A program made the position numbers and the translations under genes. Below the pieces are notes generated by a model, which did no database searches, was not told the origin of the DNA, and worked only from the letters and a program-made list of their open reading frames with translations. Shown here piece after piece: positions 32,260 through 47,000 of a DNA stretch of 64,000 bases. The DNA is from Ceratothoa steindachneri (Eukaryota; Arthropoda; Malacostraca; Isopoda; Cymothoidae). The first letter of the stretch is position 1. Every line of letters begins with the position of its first letter. The stretch spans positions 201,887,278 to 201,951,277 of the forward strand of contig OZ018319.1 of assembly GCA_963969495.1 (NCBI GenBank), written 5' to 3'.

Positions 32260-35198
32260 AAGAACATAAGAACATAAGAAAAGAAGGAGACTGCAAAAGA
32301 CCATTCATGGCCTACACTTGGCAGCTCCTGTTCCATTCAACACACAAAAGATTTCTTACCAGAGAAAAGTCATCAACATTGTCACCCTTAACAGGAGTTC
32401 GTCAGATCTAATCTACAATATACATAAAATGCATCCAGAGGATTATGTCCATTCATGCAACCGCAAAATATAATCTTCCCACTCCTTAGAAAAATATATA
32501 CATATGTACATAAAAAAAAGTCAGTCCCATCTAGCAGCTTCATCCATATATTTATCTAATCTATTCTTAAAACTACCCAGAGAGGAGGCTTCTATCACAT
32601 GCCTAGTGAGCCTATTCCATTCATCTACCACACGATTTGTAAACCAATTCCTCCCAATCTCCTTCCTAAACCTATACTTATCAAGCTTAAACCCATTGCT
32701 ACGTGTCCTGTCATGTTCACTAAGTATAAGAACCTTACCCAGATCCCCTTTATTATATCCTTTTACCCATTTGAAGACTTCAATCAATTCCCCTCTGACT
32801 CTTCTCCTTTCCAATGTATGTAGATTTAGTTTTCTGAGCCTTTCACCATAGGGTAAGTTCCTTAGCCCACCAATCATCTTTGTCATCCTTCTCTGCACAG
32901 ACTCAAGCAAATCAATATCCTTCCTATAATATGGTGACCAAAATTGTACTGCATAGTCTAGATGAGGCCTAACTAGCGCCAGATACAGTTTTAGAATGAC
33001 TTCAGCACTCTTATTGCTTACACTCCTCCTAATGAATCCCAATATCCTATTAGCTTTATTCTTAGCATTTAGACATTGCTTTCTAGGACGAAGGTCTGAA
33101 CTTACCAGAATACCCAAGTCTCTCTCACAATCAGTCCTCCCTAAAATTCTGCCATTTAATTTATAACTATTCAATGGATTATTTCTACCTATACTAAGTA
33201 CACTACATTTGTCTATGTTAAACTTCATTTGCCATTTCTCGGCCCAATTGGACAGAATGGTCAATTCCTCCTGCATTACAACAGCATCAGAATCAGCCCT
33301 AATGGCCCTACCTAGCTTAGTATCATCAGCAAATTTACTCAGGTCACTACTTATACCTATGTCAAGATCATTAATATAAATTAAGAATAGCAAGGGACCC
33401 AAAACAGATCCTTGAGGAACTCCACTGCTAACACACCCCCACTCAGATTTAACTCCATCTATACTAACTCTTTGCTGTCTGTCACCAAGCCATGACTGAA
33501 TCCACCTAAATATACTGCCATCGATCCTGTGTGCTTTAACTTTGCTCAGAAGTCGTAAGTGTGGCACTCGATCAAAAGCCTTACTAAAGTCCAAGTATAA
33601 AATATCATAGTTTTCATCCTTATCTGCTGCTTCATACACCTTACTATAAAAAGACAGCAAATTAGTCAGACAGGATTTACCCTTACTAAAGCCATGCTGT
33701 GATTCTTTTATCAACTTATGCTTATCCAAGTGATCTCTAATATTCCTTGCTATAATAGATTCCATCATTTTCCCTACCACTGATGTCAAACTTACTGGTC
33801 TGTAATTAGACATATTTGTTTTATCCCCTTTCTTAAATATAGGTATCACATTGGCTTTCTTCCATGCCACTGGCACAATGCCACTCTCCAGTGATTTTCT
33901 AAAGATGCATGCTAGGGGCTCACTTAACACATCCTTACATTCTTTCAAAATTCTAGGAAAGAGCTCATCAGGACTGGGTGCTTTACTACTTTTGATTTTA
34001 TCAATTTCCTTTGTCACTATCTCCTTTGTGATCAATATATCCTTTAATTTCTCTTCATCATTACCCCGAAAGATCATTGACACCTCAGGTATATTTAGAT
34101 TATCCTCCTGTGTAAATACTGAGAGAAAAAAGTCATTTAGCATTCCAGCCATTGAGTCCCTATCACTCACTAATTCTCCATTGGAATCTATAAGTGGGCC
34201 TATTTTATCTCTAACCTTAGTTTTGTATAATTGATAAAAACTTTTAGGATCTTCCTTTGCCCTATTTGCCACTTTAATTTCATAATTTCTCCTTGCTACT
34301 CTAACTAACTTTTTAACATCTCTTGCTAGTTCATTATATCTCTGCCTTAAGTGATCCTCCCCATTTTTTATTTTCCTATAAATGCCCTTTTTAATGCCAA
34401 TATAATGCTTAATTTTATCTGTCATCCATTTTGGGTCATTATTTTTAGTCCTAATCTCCTTATATGGAATGTTAATCATCTGACCTGTAATTAATTGCTC
34501 AATTATTCTTTCATACTCCTCTTCAATTGTAATCTCTTCCTCCTGGTGATTATTGTCTCCACTAACTGATATCATTGAATCTATTCCTGAATTGATTTCA
34601 TTGCCTGGTTTCTGTACAACTGCCTCCAGGTAAGTCCTGAGCCCATTATAATTTGCTCTTCTAAAGTCAGGAATTTTAACATTGTTCATGCTACTATCAA
34701 TACCATTCCATTTCATCTTGAATCTAATTTCACAATGGTCACTATTACCCAAATTTCCTCCAATCTCAGTATCCTTAATAACTTCTTCCCTATTTGTCAG
34801 AACTAAATCCAGTATATTATTACCTCTAGTGGGTTCGTTAATAATCTGCCTCAGAAAATTATCTTGGACAACATTCAAAAATTCCTCAGCCTCCTGATCA
34901 CCCACAAGAGCTTCCCAGTCTATATTTCTGTAATTAAAATCGCCCATTATACACACATGCTTACTTCTACATGCCCGTTCAATCTCCTGCCACAGAAGAT
35001 TTGAAGCTTCCTTACTAAGATTTGGTGGTCTGTATAATAATCCTAAGACAAGCTTGTTTTTACCTTCCTTTACATTTAGCCAAAATGACTCTGTGTTATC
35101 ATCTAATTTAATTGTACTGTTTACACAACACTGGAGATTATCTTTAATATAAATAATAACCCCTCCTCCTCTCTTCCTATTCCTATCTGTATGGAACA
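32260..35198 (-). mobile_element. CR1 LINE, young, 5'-truncated
   Basis: The minus strand carries an uninterrupted ORF and a 3' UTR ending in TTCTTATG octamer repeats (32260-32282), the 3' signature of CR1 elements. The flanking trinucleotide tgt (32257-32259 and 35199-35201) may be a short target duplication. The insertion point is defined exactly by the uninterrupted sequence in copy I. The 5' end is missing: ORF1 and roughly the first 100 residues of the endonuclease are absent. Confidence 0.93.
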
Positions 35199-35199
35199 T
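32521..35199 (-). CDS. CR1 ORF2: endonuclease (partial), RT, C-terminal domain, 892 codons open
   Basis: Endonuclease motifs: RKRGGGVIIYIKD, IMGDFNYRNIDWE, NILDLVLTN and GNSDHCEIRF (to residue about 160). RT: KSSKAPSPDELFPRILKEC, NYRPVSLTSVVGKMMESI, KAFDRVPHLRLL, GVPQGSVLGPLLFLIYIND and the intact catalytic SKFADDTKLGRAI. The C-terminus has the CR1-type RPHLDYAVQFWSPYYRKDID and ends DKYMDEAARWD. No stop or frameshift occurs in 892 codons. The apparent start Met is an accident: its A comes from host DNA at the insertion junction (35199), so this is a truncated frame rather than a functional start. It is a recent insertion, because the frame has not decayed. It would act in target-primed reverse transcription if it had a full endonuclease. 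Confidence 0.9.
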   Translation of the reverse strand: MFHTDRNRKRGGGVIIYIKDNLQCCVNSTIKLDDNTESFWLNVKEGKNKLVLGLLYRPPNLSKEASNLLWQEIERACRSKHVCIMGDFNYRNIDWEALVGDQEAEEFLNVVQDNFLRQIINEPTRGNNILDLVLTNREEVIKDTEIGGNLGNSDHCEIRFKMKWNGIDSSMNNVKIPDFRRANYNGLRTYLEAVVQKPGNEINSGIDSMISVSGDNNHQEEEITIEEEYERIIEQLITGQMINIPYKEIRTKNNDPKWMTDKIKHYIGIKKGIYRKIKNGEDHLRQRYNELARDVKKLVRVARRNYEIKVANRAKEDPKSFYQLYKTKVRDKIGPLIDSNGELVSDRDSMAGMLNDFFLSVFTQEDNLNIPEVSMIFRGNDEEKLKDILITKEIVTKEIDKIKSSKAPSPDELFPRILKECKDVLSEPLACIFRKSLESGIVPVAWKKANVIPIFKKGDKTNMSNYRPVSLTSVVGKMMESIIARNIRDHLDKHKLIKESQHGFSKGKSCLTNLLSFYSKVYEAADKDENYDILYLDFSKAFDRVPHLRLLSKVKAHRIDGSIFRWIQSWLGDRQQRVSIDGVKSEWGCVSSGVPQGSVLGPLLFLIYINDLDIGISSDLSKFADDTKLGRAIRADSDAVVMQEELTILSNWAEKWQMKFNIDKCSVLSIGRNNPLNSYKLNGRILGRTDCERDLGILVSSDLRPRKQCLNAKNKANRILGFIRRSVSNKSAEVILKLYLALVRPHLDYAVQFWSPYYRKDIDLLESVQRRMTKMIGGLRNLPYGERLRKLNLHTLERRRVRGELIEVFKWVKGYNKGDLGKVLILSEHDRTRSNGFKLDKYRFRKEIGRNWFTNRVVDEWNRLTRHVIEASSLGSFKNRLDKYMDEAARWD

Positions 35200-35442
35200 G
35201 TGGGGGAGATATCACTGCAGGAGGATCAGCCTGCGATGATCCTGAGTTTCAATCAATTGGGGGGGGTCTGAAGGGCGCAGCCCCCCAGTATATACTCATA
35301 TATAAAAAAAATATTACGCCGATATTGTTCACAGCTGATGCTACCGTCTGACGTCATAAGAGATATGCTTTAGCCCAAAATTGTAGCCGACTAACAGCGC
35401 CATCTACCGTGCGCCCCGAATCTGAAGTGTTACCGATAATAG

Positions 35443-35599
35443 TGCCACCTAATTTAGGCTATTTCCGCCAAAAAATCATTTTTAGTTAATTTTGAAATGA
35501 GGGGATTCGGCTTATAATGTCTGACGCCTAAATTATAGCCCAAAATTATAGCCCAGAAACAGCGCCCCCTATAGTGCACCCCTAAACTGAAGTATTACC
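35443..35599. mobile_element. Right arm of the fold-back GGTAA relative
   Basis: Continues the element interrupted at gataatag and ends GAAGTATTACC at 35599. Its terminal block (rc: GGTAATACTTCAGTTTAGGG) is a diverged version of the copy II terminus, with cagcgccccctatagtgca in place of cagcgccatctaccgtgcg. Confidence 0.7.
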
Positions 35600-35655
35600 T
35601 TTTCTTATGCTCTTCTCCCTCTGAACTGGTATACACCAACAATTATGCCTTTTTC

Positions 35656-35981
35656 GGTAAATATGTAGATTAACGGCCCGGCCCCCCAAAAATTTGTGTG
35701 TAAATATTATCGTTCACTCGTGTCGGAATATTCATGCGCGTTTGAGTCCTTTTTCGAATTATTATTCTATAAACAATCAGGATTATATACTGGGGGGCTG
35801 TGCCCCCCCCAGACCACCCCCCCAATTTAATGAAAGTCAGGATCATCGTAGTGTAGTTCCCCCATTGTGTTTACCCCCACACGAGCTGTCAACTTAAATG
35901 TACTCCAAAAACGTGAAACATTTTGGAACACGGACGAAATAGTACGTCCCATCGTTCGCGCCGATAATCTACATATTTACC
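35656..35981. mobile_element. GGTAA-ended MITE (326 bp) with perfect 8-bp TSD
   Basis: Ends GGTAAATATGTAGATTAACGG and CCGATAATCTACATATTTACC form inverted repeats of about 20 bp. They are flanked by a perfect duplication cctttttc (35648-35655 and 35982-35989). An internal block at about 35785-35895 is a diverged version of the G/C-rich internal block of copies I and II (tatactggggggctgtgcc, cccccaca), so the three are related though their termini differ beyond GGTAA. No ORF. Confidence 0.88.
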
Positions 35982-36234
35982 CCTTTTTCAATAACTCTCA
36001 TCTATGCCAGTACCATTAAATTTATTCTTGCTTTATTGCACTCACTTGTAAAAGTCTCTCTCTTGCCTAGAAAGATTTCATGACATTTAGAAAACATACC
36101 TTCATATTTTCTTATATCACAGTTCCTTTTCCTATTTGCCAATGTTGCCTTTTAGCTTCTATCCTATCTGCCTGTCTCCAGAACGCCAAATCTTCCTTAA
36201 GGCCCAAGTGCATTGCAATGACGTCAACAAGTGT

Positions 36235-36715
36235 TGCAGGGTCTTGTCAATACTTCGATACTAGGTGGCCTCTCAAAGTCCTGTAGAAATACCCAGCCAA
36301 TCTACGCCTGTCAGACACTCGAAGCTTCTTTTTTTTTAAAGAAGCTAAACAAAGAATCTACTTAAGACAAAACTAAACACATAACTTTACCGTATATGTT
36401 CCTATCATAACGTAAATGTATATATTATACTCTATTTACCACCCCTACTAAGACTTTTATTGTGACACTTATTAATATTACTACATCTATAGTCTTGACT
36501 CTAGTCTTGTTGCCAATATTTAGATGTTGGGTGGCCTCTCAAGGTCCTGTAGAATAACCAGCCAACCTGTCGCCCACTCTAAGAAGCAAAACAACGATCT
36601 ACTTAAGACAAAACTATAGGCATAACAACTTTACCCTATTTGTTCCTATCATAACGTAAATGTATATATTATACTCGAATTACAAACACTTTTATTGTGA
36701 CACTTATTACTAAAT
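36235..36715. repeat. Diverged tandem duplication, units of about 215-250 bp
   Basis: Segments 36235-36480 and 36500-36715 share gttgcca/caatact, ggtggcctctcaa(a/g)gtcct, ctacttaagacaaaacta, gttcctatcataacgtaaat and cttttattgtgacacttatta in the same order. No coding content was recognised. Confidence 0.8.
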
Positions 36716-37139
36716 CTAACACGTCACAACATCTCAGGTGAATGTTGTTTAAACTTAAACTAAAATTGATAATATATAGAGATATTACACCGGCTTTCGA
36801 ATTCCTATTCTGACACATATGTGAATAAGGATACTCCTGTTTTGCTACATGTCGATGGGTACCAGCATTAGTAATTTTGAATAAGAGTGGAGCTTTAGAC
36901 TACTAAAGCCTATAGTACTCCTTCGTATCATTGCAATCGTGCTCTAGGAGTATTATTCCGATGTCAGAGATGGTCTCTCACCCTTTAGAACCAGGTCTCT
37001 CACCTGGTTCTATTACCTGGTAGGGCCCTACCACTCTAGTCCAGCCAGACCGGATAGGAGAGGGACAGGCCCAAAAGTCCAAGACAGATACTCCAGTCAG
37101 GCTACACGGTAGGTTTACTCAAATATATCATTAATGACT
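36716..37139. other. Unassigned sequence
   Basis: No gene recognised. A short inverted pair (agaaccaggtctctc and ggttctattacctgg) lies at 36989-37022. Confidence 0.4.
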
Positions 37140-40100
37140 GGCTAAGTGTATCCTCCATATAAAATACCTTGAAAATATAACAAATTGAGATTGAAATGAA
37201 CTGGCAGTAGGTCAAAGGTGGAACAATTCTTCACCGAGAAAGTACTGCAGTCTAGACTTAAACGCAGTGAGGCTCGGAGCATCAACAATATCTTGGGGGT
37301 AGAGAATTCCATTTTTGGATAATTCGACAAGAGAAAAATCATCTACGAGCTTCCAACTGACAATGCTGCATCTGAATCTTAAATTTATGACCTCTTGTGC
37401 CAACAGTAGGTGCCATTGTGAAGATGTCGGAAGGGGAGATGATGGTTAAATCGTGGAATATACGATAGCAATAAATAAGGTCCTGCCTTAACAGCCTACC
37501 CTTCACGGAGAATAATCCCAAAGTTGTCAGCCTGTCAAGGTATGGAAGATCAGTCAGACCAGCAACCTGTTTTGTCCATCTGCGTTGAACAGATTCCAGA
37601 AGCTGATTTTGGCCCTGGAACCCAAGATTCCAAATTGGAGATGCAAAATCTAGAATCGGTCGGACATCAGAGATGAAAAGGGTTGACATGAAGTTAGCAG
37701 AGAGAGTAACAGTTGATTTTAAAAGATTAGTGGCAATACCTCCGGCTTTAGCAGTTGCAGAGCTTATGTGCTGGTGGAATTTCAGTTTCCTATCCACAGT
37801 TATTCCCAAATCCTTGTGAGAGAAGCATTGATTTATAGGAATGTCATTTAGGATGTATATGGGAGTAAGGAGATCATCTGACTGGACACAGCGCTGTCTA
37901 GCAAAGCGGAGATGGACACATTTACTGGTAGAAAACCTTAGCCCCCAAGAAGCAGCAGTGGAAGATAGTAAATCAATATTATCCTGCATACCTGGAAGAG
38001 ATAAGGAGCAGCCAAGGGATGGGGCTGAGGAGTGAAAATATAATTTGAGGTCATCAGCAAACATCTTAAAGTTGCACTGAATTTGGAAGCAGGTGTGATT
38101 TATGAATCTGAGAAACAACAATGGGCGCAGAACCGAACCATGGGGAACTCCACTTAAGACTGGTTTTGCCAGGCTTGTGTATCCATTTATTGAGACCTTC
38201 ATTGAGCGGCCGAGTAGAAAACTGCTGATCCACTGTAACAGATTGCCGGAGATACCAATCGCCACTAGTTTGTCAATGAGTGTCTGGTGATGCACTCGGT
38301 CAAACGCCTTAACAAAGTCAAATAGAATTAAATCAACCACTTGTCCTTGATCATGCCAGTAAGTTATGTAGTCGTAAGTGAGTAAAAGTTGGTCAGTGAC
38401 TGAACGGTTGGGCCTAAAACCAAATTGGGACTCATCAAAAATTAGATGATCTTTTATGAATCCAAATAGTGACTTGCAAATAATGCGTTCCATTGTCTTG
38501 CAGGGAGTGGGGTTTAAACTAATCGGGCGATAGTTCAGTGGATCACTACGGGATCCTTTCTTATAGATTGGGCAAACATGAGATGTTTTCCAAGTCTGAG
38601 GTACGGCACCAGATGACATAAACTTATTGAAAATGATGGACAGAGGGTAAGCCAGTTCTGATGCGCATTCTTTTAGAAGGCGGGGATGGAGGTTATCAGG
38701 ACCCATGGCACTATCAACATCAAGTGATTTGAGTTGGGATACAACATCTTCGGGGTGAAATTATACAGATGAAATAATGCCTTGGCACGCTTGATGTGGA
38801 AAATGGTTCAAAGATGTCTCAACAACAAACACTGTAGAGAACGCTTCGACAAAAGTTAGATGATCTTTTATGAATCCAAATAGTGACTTGCAAATAATGC
38901 GTTCCATTGTCTTGCAGGGAGTGGGGTTTAAACTAATCGGGCGATAGTTCAGTGGATCACTACGGGATCCTTTCTTATAGATTGGGCAAACATGAGATGT
39001 TTTCCAAGTCTGAGGTACGGCACCAGATGACATAAACTTATTGAAAATGATGGACAGAGGGTAAGCCAGTTCTGATGCGCATTCTTTTAGAAGGCGGGGA
39101 TGGAGGTTATCAGGACCCATGGCACTATCAACATCAAGTGATTTGAGTTGGGATACAACATCTTCGGGGTGAAATTGGACAGATGAAATAATGCCTTGGC
39201 ACGCTTGATGTGGAAAATGGTTCAAAGATGTCTCAACAACAAACACTGTAGAGAACGCTTCGACAAAAGTTAGATGATCTTTTATGAATCCAAATAGTGA
39301 CTTGCAAATAATGCGTTCCATTGTCTTGCAGGGAGTGGGGTTTAAACTAATCGGGCGATAGTTCAGTGGATCACTACGGGATCCTTTCTTATAGATTGGG
39401 CAAACATGAGATGTTTTCCAAGTCTGAGGTACGGCACCAGATGACATAAACTTATTGAAAATGATGGACAGAGGGTAAGCCAGTTCTGATGCGCATTCTT
39501 TTAGAAGGCGGGGATGGAGGTTATCAGGACCCATGGCACTATCAACATCAAGTGATTTGAGTTGGGATACAACATCTTCGGGGTGAAATTGGACAGATGA
39601 AATAATGCCTTGGCACGCTTGATGTGGAAAATGGTTCAAAGATGTCTCAACAACAAACACTGTAGAGAACGCTTCGACAAAAGTTAGATGATCTTTTATG
39701 AATCCAAATAGTGACTTGCAAATAATGCGTTCCATTGTCTTGCAGGGAGTGGGGTTTAAACTAATCGGGCGATAGTTCAGTGGATCACTACGGGATCCTT
39801 TCTTATAGATTGGGCAAACATGAGATGTTTTCCAAGTCTGAGGTACGGCACCAGATGACATAAACTTATTGAAAATGATGGACAGAGGGTAAGCCAGTTC
39901 TGATGCGCATTCTTTTAGAAGGCGGGGATGGAGGTTATCAGGACCCATGGCACTATCAACATCAAGTGATTTGAGTTGGGATACAACATCTTCGGGGTGA
40001 AATTGGACAGATGAAATAATGCCTTGGCACGCTTGATGTGGAAAATGGTTCAAAGATGTCTCAACAACAAACACTGTAGAGAACGCTTCGACAAAAGTTA

Positions 40101-40565
40101 GATGATCTTTTATGAATCCAAATAGTGACTTGCAAATAATGCGTTCCATTGTCTTGCAGGGAGTGGGGTTTAAACTAATCGGGCGATAGTTCAGTGGATT
40201 ACTACGGGATCCTTTCTTATAGATTGGGCAAACATGAGATGTTTTCCAAGTCTGAGGTACGGCACCAGATGACATAAACTTATTGAAAATGATGGACAGA
40301 GGGTAAGCCAGTTCTGATGCGCATTCTTTTAGAAGGCGGGGATGGAGGTTATCAGGACCCATGGCACTATCAACATCAAGTGATTTGAGTTGGGATACAA
40401 CATCTTCGGGGTGAAATTAGACAGATGAAATAATGCCTTGGCACGCTTGATGTGGAAAATGGTTCAAAGATGTCTCAACAACAAACACTGTAGAGAACGC
40501 TTCGACAAAAGTATTGGCCATGGTGATAGGATCATCAGATAGTTCACCGTCAACCCTCCTTTGTT
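37140..40565 (-). mobile_element. CR1/jockey-like LINE with fivefold tandem RT segment
   Basis: On the minus strand the element is 5'-truncated near 40565 (ELSDDPITMANTFVEAFS), then carries the five-copy amplification (38442-40511). The rest of the RT follows at 38706-37339: ESQFGFRPNRSVTDQLLLTY, FVKAFDRVHHQTLIDKL, GVPHGSVLRPLLFL and the intact catalytic KMFADDLKLYFHS. The C-terminus has FASPIWNLGFQGQNQLLESV and RWTKQVAGLTDLPYLDRLT. The last part shifts frame (RRFFSCRIIQKWNSLP then APSLTAFKSRLQYFLGEE). The 3' end is near 37140. No endonuclease remains. Confidence 0.85.
38442..40511 (-). repeat. Five tandem copies of a 414-bp RT segment
   Basis: Copies begin at 38442, 38856, 39270, 39684 and 40098, each exactly 414 bp (138 codons) and nearly identical. 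Each encodes VEAFSTVFVVETSLNHF..., DVVSQLKSLDVDSAMGPDN, AVPQTWKTSHVCPIYKKG, NYRPISLNPTPCKTMERI and ends FGFIKDHLTF, so RT fingers motifs are repeated in frame. Unit joints carry caaaa, also found at both outer edges (38437-38441 catcaaaaa; 40506-40510 caaaa), so the amplification began at short homology. The three middle units read SSVQFHP, while the first (40415) and last (38757) carry a stop at that Gln. The first unit also has Asn for Asp in RSDPLNY. Confidence 0.97.
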
Positions 40566-44069
<3,504 letters not shown>

Positions 44070-47000
44070 TTGTAGATCAGAGAACTGCTTCGGAAGCATG
44101 AAGATAAAGTGAAGCTTGGATGGGGTAAATATCTGATACGGTATAGACACCATGCTTTGATTTGCTACTACTGTCAGCGGTATGGTCATATTGAAGCAAA
44201 GTGCACTTCCAAGACCAATGGTGAGAAACCGTGCTGTTTTAAATGTGCTGGAAATCATAGATCAAAAGATTGTTCATCTACTGAGAAAAATGTAGTAATT
44301 GTGCGAAATACAAAAAGTCCCTAGTTGATCATTCAGCGAATGATAAATGTTGGCTGGTTTTAGAAAATAAACTTATGAAGATCAGAAATATCACAGATCA
44401 TGGCGACTACTGTGAGGGAGTCTGTGATTAAGTGTGGTCTGTTAAATGTTCAATCAGCGAGTAATAAGACATTTAATATTCGTGCTCTTTTTTTATAATA
44501 ATGGTTTTGGTATGCCCGCGCTTACTCAGACTTGGTTAACTAAATTTGATAGTCCTAAGATTCAGGAAATGACACCGGATACTTATACATTTGTACACAC
44601 TCCACGAGAAAATAGAAGAGGCGAAGGTGTTGGAATTTGCTTTGTGAACTATTTTTCGAAAAATAAAGGTTGATACGTGTACAAGAGGAGATAGCTTTGA
44701 ACATTTACAAGTTAGTTGTGAACTCGGGGGGCAGGAACTTCCTTTTTAGTTATGGTGTATAGACCTCTAAATCTAAGTGCTCATTCGTTTATTGATGAAT
44801 TTCGAATGTATTTAGAAACATTAAATATGGTGAGTGCAAATATTTTCGTGTGTGGGGACTTTAACCTGGGATTGATAATCAAGATGACATTTATAATACG
44901 GAGTTTATTGATATGATGGCCTCATTTAATCTGCGGAACAATGTTGAAACAGCAACTTCAACGGGTAGACATATATTGGACCTTGTTTTGTGACATGGAC
45001 CACGATCTTGTCAGAAATGTTTGTATTAATGACATATGTACTATATCCCCAGTCCATATGTTGGTTACCTTTAATATTCCTTATGTCATAGACCTTAAGC
45101 AAAGGAAGAAGATTGTGTTTAGAAATAAATATAGTTTTGTACCTGAGGAGTTTATTCGTTCAGTTGTCACAGAGACGAATGTGAAGCGAAGTGATATATG
45201 CTCGCATGGGGTATATGCAATTGTAAATTGTGAAACTTGCTTTTCGAAACTGTACAATGATATTGCGAAGAGATTATATGATACCTAGTGCCCAGTTGTT
45301 AAGAAAGAAATTTTTATTAAATATAGCACCCCCTGGTTCAATGGTGAAATTTCCTAGGCAAAGAGAAAGAAAAAGACAAAGGAACGCTTCTGGCGTCGAT
45401 ACCGTACTGAAGCGTCACGGTTTGCATACCAAATAGCGAGAACTAATGAAAATAAACTTATTCAAAGAAGAAAGCGTGCAGACTATAAACAAAAGACTGA
45501 ACAAGAAGGGTCAAATATCAGAAAACTATATAATGTGCTTAATGGTTTGGCCGGAAACAAAAAAAAAAAACGAAGAAACTACCTGATAGATATGACGATA
45601 ATCTTCTTGCCAACAATTTTCTAGACTTTTTCGATCAGAAAATCAGGAAAATAATTGAACATTTTTTGATGTGAACCATGGCCAGAATATAACTTTGAGA
45701 AGACAGAATCCTGCTGATGTGAGACGACTGCGTTTTCGTTCAGTAAATATTGACGAGATTGAAAATATTGTCCGAATGAATTAATTTTACTTACTGTGAT
45801 AGTGATTTTTTTCCGATTAAGGACATATCACAATGCGGTTCTTTTCATATGTTAAAGATATATCTTGAAATTGTTAACAGCAGTATAGAAAATAATTAAT
45901 TCCCAGCTAGTGAGAAACTAACTCCTGTGAAACCCATTGTGAAAGGCATTCTTGACTCGCAGTGTCTTACCTCTTATAGACCAGTGTCTAACTTGACCTT
46001 CTTGTCAAAAGTAATTAAAAATGGAATTTTGAAACAATTGCTTGACCATTTACAAACCATCCAAGCTCTACCCGACCAACAATCGGCTTATATGCAGTTA
46101 TACTCGACTAAGACGGCTTTGTGTTCTGTTATTAATGATTTGATTGTATTGTTGGATGAAGGAAAATGTGGTATACTGTTGCTATTGGATCTTAGCGCCG
46201 CATTTGACACAGTTGTATACAGCCTTTTACTTGAAGACTGTAGGGCTGTTGGTATTGAAGAGGATGCTTTGAGGTATTTAAAGAGCTACCTTTAAGATAG
46301 AACATACCGTATTCAAATAAGAGAATATTTTTCGGCCACAAGAAGACTAAAACGCGGTGTTCCACAGGGCAGTGTTCTGGGTCCTATTTTATTCTGTATA
46401 TACACAATCGAGCTGTCAACTATACTGAAGAATCATGGAGTAATGTTCAAGTTGTATGCTGACGGCACTCAACTCTATTTATTACTTAATAATGTAGGGA
46501 TAGCAGAAGAGAAACTCAGTCGATTAATGACAGACATAGGAAAATGGATGCAATCTAAACAGTTGAAGCTAAATGAAGGAAAAACTGAGTGCCTGATTGT
46601 CATGATGAATAATGTCATACAGAGGTTGGAGATTTCTGAATTACTTGTTAATGGTAATGCTTATGAAACCACAGAAAGTTGTTAAAGATTTAGGAGTATA
46701 TATTGGCAAACATCTATTATTTAAAGATCAAATCAATCATGTGGTAAATGTGGTGCGTTATCATCTTCGTAATATCTCCTTTGTTAAAAAAATATTTGGA
46801 TGAAAAAACTGTGACTCTGTTAATTCATAACCATGTGATTAGTAGACTGGATTATTGTAACTCAATCTACTATGGTTTACCTAATTATCTGCTGAAGAAG
46901 ATGCAGTATGTCCTGAATAGAGCAGCAAGATTGATAAAGGGTCTACTCGTACCTCCACTTGAAAGAATCACACCAGTACTCATAGAACTACATTGGTTGC

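Larger units (their letters stand above)
31709..35434 (+). mobile_element. GGTAA inverted-repeat element, copy II, full length, split by CR1
   Basis: Starts GGTAATACTTCAGATTCG at 31709 and ends CGAATCTGAAGTGTTACC at 35434. The terminal inverted repeats are about 115 bp. It is flanked by a perfect 8-bp duplication gataatag (31701-31708 and 35435-35442). Without the CR1 (32260-35198) it is about 790 bp with no ORF, so it is non-autonomous. An 8-bp duplication with GG termini would fit Merlin-, hAT- or P-type transposases; the superfamily cannot be decided here. Confidence 0.9.

Noticed and set aside
32504..34234. Plus-strand ORFs of 115 and 127 aa
   Set aside because: Antisense shadows of the CR1 ORF2.
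38442..40511. Regular repeats as a CRISPR array
   Set aside because: Units are 414 bp, contiguous, without spacers, and encode RT; the context is eukaryotic.
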